Program-made: the position numbers and the translations under genes
In this document: positions 59,612 through 64,000 of the stretch, piece after piece
How the letters are laid out: each line of letters opens with the position of its first letter
Numbering within the stretch: position 1 is the stretch's first letter
The notes under the pieces: model-generated
Databases searched by the model: none
Told to the model about the DNA's origin: nothing
Seen by the model: only the letters and a program-made list of their open reading frames with translations
NCBI RefSeq assembly: GCF_011752815.1
Contig: NZ_VWWV01000001.1
Coordinates: forward strand, 682,001 to 746,000
Direction: 5' to 3'
DNA length: 64,000 bases
From: Enterobacter sp. Cy-643
GTDB taxonomy: Bacteria > Pseudomonadota > Gammaproteobacteria > Enterobacterales > Enterobacteriaceae

Positions 59612-60544
59612 TTAGTGCAGCGCTACGGCGTAGTCATCCACCGGGGTGATTTTCTTGATCAGCTTGTTATCAAACAGGAACTGTTCGTAGGCCTGGTAGC
59701 GGGTGCGGTCGAGTTTAGCCGGGTCGGCAGCAAACAGCGGCAGGCTTGCCTGCCAGGCCTGTTTATTCAGTTCGGTGTTCAGCTCCGCATGGGCTTTGGC
59801 AAAAGCCTGCCAGGTTTCCAGCGGATGCGCCTGCAGGTACTCATTGCCTTTTTTCAACGCGGCGAAGAATTTTTTGATCTTCGGTTCATTCGCCGTTTTA
59901 CGATTCGCCACAAAAATCAGCTCATCGTAGGCCGGGACGCCGTAGTCCTCGACGTTAAACACCACCGGAGGTTTACCCTGAAGCTTCAGTTCGAGGGCTT
60001 CGATATTGCGGTAGCCGCCGATCACCGCATCCACCTGACCCGCCAGCAGGGCGCTGGTCAGCTGGAAGTTGACGTTGATGAGCTTCATCTCTTCCGGTTT
60101 GACGTGCTCATGCTCAAGCATGGTGGCAAGCGTCGCCTGCTCGATACCGCTGACGGAATAGCCGATTTTTTTGCCTTTGAGATCCGCCGGCGATTTGATG
60201 GTCTGATCCAGCGTCATCACGGTGTTCAGCGGGGTGTTAATCAGCGTCCCGACGCGCACCAGCGGCAAACCCTGGTCGGCAAAGAAGTGCAGCTGCGGCT
60301 GGTAGGTAATGGCCAGATCGGCCTGTCCGGCGGCAACCAAGCGCGGCGGAAGCGCCGGGTCAGACGGCGGGATAATCTTCACGTCCAGCCCTTCGGCCTT
60401 AAAAGCGCCAATTTGTTCTGCCACCATAATTGGCGCGTGATCGGGGTTAATGTACCAGTCCAGCACCAGGGTCAGCTTTTCGGCGGCGGAGGCCTGAGCG
60501 GCAAAGGCAGCGGTGAGCAGCAGGCCACACAGCGTTTTTTTCAT
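59612..60544 (-). CDS. thiY: ThiY-like substrate-binding protein for a thiamin pyrimidine precursor
   Basis: This is the periplasmic NMT1/ThiY-family component of the ThiXYZ importer, which brings in formylaminopyrimidine or HMP for thiamine salvage. The 310-residue precursor has a signal peptide ending near QASA20. The binding-domain motifs are LVLDWYINPDHAPIMVAEQIG, NTPLNTVMTLDQTIKSPADLKGKKIGYS and FNVEDYGVPAYDELIFVANR. It is the last gene of the operon, 25 bp after thiX. Confidence 0.88.
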   Translation of the reverse strand: MKKTLCGLLLTAAFAAQASAAEKLTLVLDWYINPDHAPIMVAEQIGAFKAEGLDVKIIPPSDPALPPRLVAAGQADLAITYQPQLHFFADQGLPLVRVGTLINTPLNTVMTLDQTIKSPADLKGKKIGYSVSGIEQATLATMLEHEHVKPEEMKLINVNFQLTSALLAGQVDAVIGGYRNIEALELKLQGKPPVVFNVEDYGVPAYDELIFVANRKTANEPKIKKFFAALKKGNEYLQAHPLETWQAFAKAHAELNTELNKQAWQASLPLFAADPAKLDRTRYQAYEQFLFDNKLIKKITPVDDYAVALH

Positions 60545-60569
60545 TTTCTTAATTCCTTAATTAAGGCGG

Positions 60570-61340
60570 CTATTCGTTGTTTTCAGGCGACCAGACAATC
60601 AGCCGCCGCAGCAGAGCATCGACCGCCAGCCAAAGCAGAACGGTCATCAGGACTAAAATAAACAGCGCGGCAAAGCAGACGTCGGTTTGCATGCGGGCGT
60701 TGGCGTTCAGCATGACGTAGCCCAGCCCTTCGGCAGAGCCCACCCATTCGCCAATAATTGCCCCGATGGGGGCGACGGCGGCGGCCATGCGCAGCCCCGA
60801 GCCAAAAGCAGGCAGCGCCGCCATCAGCCGGACGTGCCTCAGCTGCGCCCAGCGTGAAGCCCCCATCGTGCGGGCCAGATCCAGATAGTCGCTGTTCACC
60901 CGCCGCAGCCCGTCAAAGAACGACGACACCACCGGGAAGAAAATCACCAGCACCGCCATCGCCACTTTGGCGCTCATGCCAAAGCCGAACCACAGCACCA
61001 GCAGCGGTGCGAGGGCAAACACCGGGATTGCCTGACTGGTGAGTACCAGCGGCATCAGCCAGCGCTGGAGGCGGGGGGAAAACATCATGCCCAGCGCCAG
61101 ACCTGCACCGAGGAGTACGCCCAGAATTAGCCCGCTGATAATCTCTGAGGCGGTGACCAGCGTGTGCCAGGCGAGATAATCGCGGCCATCCCATAACGCC
61201 AGTGCCACCGCAGCGGGAGAGGGCAAAAGAAAGGCGGGAATATTGCCGAGGGTCAGCAGATACCAAAGCAGCAGCAGCCCGGCAAAAACGGTCAGCCCGC
61301 GGCGCAGGCGTGTGGTATGGGTGTCTGAAGCTGGCTTCAT
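60570..61340 (-). CDS. thiX: ThiX-like ABC permease
   Basis: The 256-residue inner-membrane protein has about six TM helices and the BPD_transp_1 EAA loop RTMGASRWAQLRHVRLMAALPAFGSGLRMA. It is in the SsuC/TauC/ThiX permease group. By position it forms the channel of the thiamin-precursor importer with ThiY and ThiZ. Its start overlaps the ATPase stop by ATGA. Confidence 0.88.
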   Translation of the reverse strand: MKPASDTHTTRLRRGLTVFAGLLLLWYLLTLGNIPAFLLPSPAAVALALWDGRDYLAWHTLVTASEIISGLILGVLLGAGLALGMMFSPRLQRWLMPLVLTSQAIPVFALAPLLVLWFGFGMSAKVAMAVLVIFFPVVSSFFDGLRRVNSDYLDLARTMGASRWAQLRHVRLMAALPAFGSGLRMAAAVAPIGAIIGEWVGSAEGLGYVMLNANARMQTDVCFAALFILVLMTVLLWLAVDALLRRLIVWSPENNE

Positions 61341-62077
61341 TCGGCCGCCCTCATCAGTTGTTGCAGCAGCCCGGCCTGGCTTTGGAGTAGATCTACATCG
61401 TCCGGCGCGCGCGGAGGCTGCCCGGCAATCACATGCGTATCGTCGATGCCCGCGGGCCAGCGGGAGAGTACCAGCAGGCGGTGGCTGAGCCGACAGGCTT
61501 CCATCGGATCGTGGGTGATCAGCAGCACGGTATTGTTTGCCAGCAGCCTGGCGGCCAGATCCTGAATCGCCGTGCGGGTAATGGCATCCAGCGCTGAAAA
61601 GGGTTCATCCATCAGCACGATCGGGCGCTTTTCGTAAAGCGTTCTGGCGATGGCGGCGCGCTGCCTCATCCCGCCCGATAGCGAAGCCGGTAAGGCTTTG
61701 GCGTACCCCCCCAGCCCGACCTGCTCAAGCAAGTGCGCCGTCCATTGCTTGTCGGCGGCTTCACCGCGCAGGCGAGAACCCAGGGCCACGTTCTGCTCGA
61801 TGCTGAGCCACGGGTAGAGCAAATCCTTCTGCCCCATCCAGGCGATGCGCCCGGCAACCGGCAGGCCGTCGCTGCAGGTCACGCTTCCGGCGGTGGCCTG
61901 CGACAGCCCGGCGATAATCTTTAGCAGGCTGGTTTTACCGGCTCCGCTCGCGCCCAGCAGGGCAACGAAGCTGCCGCCGGGAATATCAAAATTCAGCCGC
62001 TCAAAAATGGTCTGTTTGCCAAAACTCAGGCTGAGATTGCGAACCTGAATGCCAGGCGAGGTCGCGCTGTCGGTCAT
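61337..62077 (-). CDS. thiZ: ThiZ-like ABC ATPase
   Basis: The 246-residue ATPase has Walker A GASGAGKTS, Q-loop WMGQKDL, signature SLSGGMRQRAAIARTL, Walker B IVLMDEPFSALD and the switch His in LITHDPMEAC. It energises ThiX/ThiY. It is joined by ATGA overlaps to tenA upstream and thiX downstream. Confidence 0.9.
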   Translation of the reverse strand: MTDSATSPGIQVRNLSLSFGKQTIFERLNFDIPGGSFVALLGASGAGKTSLLKIIAGLSQATAGSVTCSDGLPVAGRIAWMGQKDLLYPWLSIEQNVALGSRLRGEAADKQWTAHLLEQVGLGGYAKALPASLSGGMRQRAAIARTLYEKRPIVLMDEPFSALDAITRTAIQDLAARLLANNTVLLITHDPMEACRLSHRLLVLSRWPAGIDDTHVIAGQPPRAPDDVDLLQSQAGLLQQLMRAAE

Positions 62078-62754
62078 GAGGCATTCAGCCCCATCTGCCA
62101 GAACGCGGATTCAAGCTGCGTCGCGGTGGTAAAAATCTGCGATAGCTCTGAGAAACGGCTTTCCGCGCCACGCTGGTAGCCTACAGTTTCGAGCAGCTGC
62201 ACCGCGGCCTGTACGCCGGTGAGGTAGCCTTCATCGCCATAGTTACGGATCCAGTTCGCGTAGGGGTTGCCTGCCATCACCGTGTTGGGGCTATGCAGCA
62301 GGCCAAGGCCGATTTCTGCATATCCGGCCACGCAGGGCAGCAGGGCAGTCAGCAGATCGAGCGCGTCGCCTGAGTGGCCAATATCCAGCACGTAGCGGGT
62401 GTAATTCATGGTTTCCGGCGCTTCCGCCTCGGCCACCATCTGCGCTTCGTCCAGCCCCCAGCTTTTACAGTAAGCCACATGGAGCGGCAGCTCGGAGACA
62501 ATGGCGTTCAGCGAAGCGGTCGCGGCACGCATTTCCGGCAGCGTGCGAAACTTGCTCACCAGCAGAGCGTAGGCGCGGGCAAAATGAATCAGAAAAAGAT
62601 AATCCTGGGTCAGATAGCGCTGGAATGCGGCTTCAGGCAGCGTGCCGACGGCAAGCTGCTGCAGAAAAGGGTGATCGACGTAATCCTGCCAGTGCTGACC
62701 AGCCTGCTCGCGCAGTCGTCCGTAAAGACCGTTTTCGAAAAGTGGGGTGTACAT
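62074..62754 (-). CDS. tenA: TenA, thiaminase II/aminopyrimidine aminohydrolase
   Basis: TenA converts aminomethyl-HMP from degraded thiamine to HMP for re-use. The 226-residue all-helical protein has the catalytic Cys141 in ALLPCVAGYAEIG and conserved DYLFLIHFARAYALL and NWIRNYGDEGY segments. It is the first gene of tenA-thiZ-thiX-thiY. ATG 62754 follows AGGAGG. A TPP riboswitch upstream controls the operon, consistent with a salvage role. Confidence 0.92.
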   Translation of the reverse strand: MYTPLFENGLYGRLREQAGQHWQDYVDHPFLQQLAVGTLPEAAFQRYLTQDYLFLIHFARAYALLVSKFRTLPEMRAATASLNAIVSELPLHVAYCKSWGLDEAQMVAEAEAPETMNYTRYVLDIGHSGDALDLLTALLPCVAGYAEIGLGLLHSPNTVMAGNPYANWIRNYGDEGYLTGVQAAVQLLETVGYQRGAESRFSELSQIFTTATQLESAFWQMGLNAS

Positions 62755-63078
62755 GGGACCTCCTGGGTAAGTGGAGATCCGGGCGCGCAGAGGTATGAAC
62801 AGACAATAACAGAGCCATTATTGCCGACCGTCCCTTCGCTGGCATGACCCAGATCAGGTTCAAAGGGTTCGGCTTACGCCATCTCAGCCCATACAGGACA
62901 CCCCTCGGAGGTGCCTGTTATACGACATTTACTTTTTGATTACAATCGTCGGACGCGGGCGCTGACTCTGCTGAAACTGACGAATCGTTTAGTGCGGTAT
63001 CGCAATATTTTGCTGGCACTCGGGGCGGGAATTTTGTCACTGTAGGCCGGTTACCTCTGAGTCTAAGGACGATATCCG
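62755..63078. other. Divergent control region of tenA-thiZXY and the LLM oxidoreductase gene
   Basis: The 324-bp gap contains the TPP riboswitch (62829-62912, minus strand) and about 75 nt of leader to tenA. The rest should contain the two divergent promoters; I cannot place them confidently. Confidence 0.6.
62829..62912 (-). promoter_or_regulatory. TPP (THI-box) riboswitch
   Basis: The minus strand carries the conserved elements in order: GGGGTGTCC at P1/P2, GGCTGAGATGG, then ACCCTTTGAACCTGATCTGG and GTCATGCCAGCGAAGGGA. It sits about 75 nt before the tenA start. A weak hairpin (CAATAATGG/CTGTTATTG) lies between aptamer and Shine-Dalgarno, so translational control of AGGAGG is the likeliest mechanism. 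Confidence 0.96.
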
Positions 63079-64000
63079 ATGAAAAAGATTGGCTTTCTCT
63101 CGTTTGGCCACTGGTCGCCTGCCGCCCAGTCCGGCACGCGCTCTGCGGCGGATACGCTGCTGCAGTCCATCGATCTTGCCGTTGCTGCAGAAGAGCTTGG
63201 CGCGGACGGCGCTTACTTCCGCGTGCACCATTTTGCTCGTCAGCTAAGCTCGCCTTTCCCGCTGCTGGCGGCTATTGGGGCAAAAACCAAACGCATTGAA
63301 ATCGGCACCGGCGTGATCGATATGCGCTATGAAAATCCGCTTTACATGGTGGAGGACGCGGGGGCGGCGGACTTGATTGCCGGGGGGCGCCTGCAGCTTG
63401 GGATCAGCCGTGGCTCGCCGGAACAGGTGATCGACGGCTGGCGCTATTTTGGCTACGTACCCGGCGAAGGAGAAACCGAGTCTGATATGGCGCGCCGTCA
63501 TACCGAAGTGTTTCTCGAAGCATTGAAAGGAGAAGGCTTTGCCGAGCCGAACCCGCAGCCGATGTTTCCTAATCCGCCTGGTCTGCTGCGTCTGGAGCCG
63601 TTTTCTGCCGGGCTGCGCGAGCGGATCTGGTGGGGGGCTAGCTCCAACGCGACCTCGGAGTGGGCCGCGAAGTTAGGGATGAACCTGCAAAGCTCCACGC
63701 TGAAAACCGATGAATCCGGCGAGCCGTTCCATATCCAGCAGGCGAAGCAAATCCGTGCTTATCGGGCCGCGTGGAAAGAGGCGGGCCATACGCGTGAGCC
63801 ACGCGTTTCCGTCAGCCGCAGCATCTTTGCGTTAATGGACCAGCGCGACCGCAACTACTTCGGCGGCAGCGGTAAAGAAGGCGATCAGGTCGGCTACATC
63901 GAGCCACAAACCCGGGCCATTTTTGGCCGCAGCTATGCCGCTGAACCGGAACTGCTCATTAAGCAACTGGCGCAGGATGAAGCGATTGCCGAAGCCGACA
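63079..64000 (+). CDS. LLM-class flavin-dependent oxidoreductase (3' truncated by window edge)
   Basis: The frame from ATG 63079 stays open to the end of the window (307 codons). It starts KKIGFLSFGHWSP and carries luciferase-like TIM-barrel motifs: AVAAEELGADGAYFRVHHFARQ, IEIGTGVIDMRYENPLYMVEDAGAADLIAGGRLQLGISRGSPE and WWGASSNATSEWAAKLGMNL. It is an FMN-dependent monooxygenase or reductase of unknown substrate. It is divergent from the thiamin operon; some LLM enzymes act on heterocycles, but I see no firm link. Confidence 0.88.
   Translation, partial: MKKIGFLSFGHWSPAAQSGTRSAADTLLQSIDLAVAAEELGADGAYFRVHHFARQLSSPFPLLAAIGAKTKRIEIGTGVIDMRYENPLYMVEDAGAADLIAGGRLQLGISRGSPEQVIDGWRYFGYVPGEGETESDMARRHTEVFLEALKGEGFAEPNPQPMFPNPPGLLRLEPFSAGLRERIWWGASSNATSEWAAKLGMNLQSSTLKTDESGEPFHIQQAKQIRAYRAAWKEAGHTREPRVSVSRSIFALMDQRDRNYFGGSGKEGDQVGYIEPQTRAIFGRSYAAEPELLIKQLAQDEAIAEAD

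Noticed and set aside
1..64000. CRISPR arrays, insertion sequences or prophage
   Set aside because: No regularly spaced repeats, transposase genes or phage structural genes are present in any frame that I could recognise.

Overview
The window is chromosomal DNA of an enterobacterium (order Enterobacterales, family Enterobacteriaceae). Gene order at the left, yeeZ-yeeY-plaP-sbcB-dacD-sbmC-yeeA-yeeX(tmaR), follows the E. coli/Salmonella region next to the his operon. Further right lie the E. coli 44-45 min markers: three identical tRNA-Asn genes, a YeeO-type MATE pump, erfK, amn, nac and cbl. It is not E. coli: it also carries a second EF-G, scsABCD, a convergent luxR/luxI pair, a puu cluster placed between asn tRNAs, and a TPP-riboswitch tenA-thiXYZ operon. 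The luxI and luxR lengths (636 and 705 bp) fit what I remember of cneI/cneR of Cedecea neteri, so Cedecea or a close relative is my best guess. That is inference.

Layout. 1-10.5 kb: conserved core (YeeZ, YeeY, putrescine importer PlaP, exonuclease I, an acyltransferase, PBP6b, the SOS-controlled gyrase inhibitor SbmC, YeeA, TmaR). 10.5-21.2 kb: small accessory blocks (ArsR regulator and paralogous EF-G; HigBA-type toxin-antitoxin; DUF4440/MFS with divergent LysR; NCS1 permease plus nucleoside phosphorylase with divergent Crp-family regulator; AlkC-like DNA repair protein). 21.2-22.6 kb: AT-rich metallopeptidase/lipoprotein pair that looks like an orphan T6SS effector and immunity, ending at tRNA-Asn 1. 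22.8-34.9 kb: MATE pump, MscM-type channel, L,D-transpeptidase, and a putrescine catabolic cluster (puuDRCB divergent from puuA-puuP, without puuE). 34.9-39.8 kb: a translationally coupled three-gene cassette (DUF2235 hydrolase; degenerate-HNH/ABC-type ATPase fusion; stand-alone HNH protein), ending at tRNA-Asn 2. This is the best candidate for an undescribed, probably anti-phage, system. 39.9-50.3 kb: M24 peptidase, AMP nucleosidase, chemoreceptor, quinone/nitro-reductase cluster, the AHL quorum-sensing pair, tRNA-Asn 3. 50.4-64 kb: scsABCD thiol-redox operon, nac with sigma-54/NtrC control, cbl, FliA-driven chemoreceptor, Zur-boxed CobW GTPase, thiamine-salvage operon, and a truncated luciferase-like oxidoreductase.

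Three patterns link regions. (1) Each tRNA-Asn has a different accessory cassette directly at its 3' side (T6SS-like pair, ATPase/HNH cassette, luxIR), as expected of an integration hotspot, though no integrase or att duplication is visible. (2) Two copies of a 141-bp palindromic element, about 50 kb apart and in opposite orientation, each sit between two copies of the host gene's terminator hairpin. (3) Putrescine uptake and catabolism appear twice (plaP; puuP with puuABCDR).
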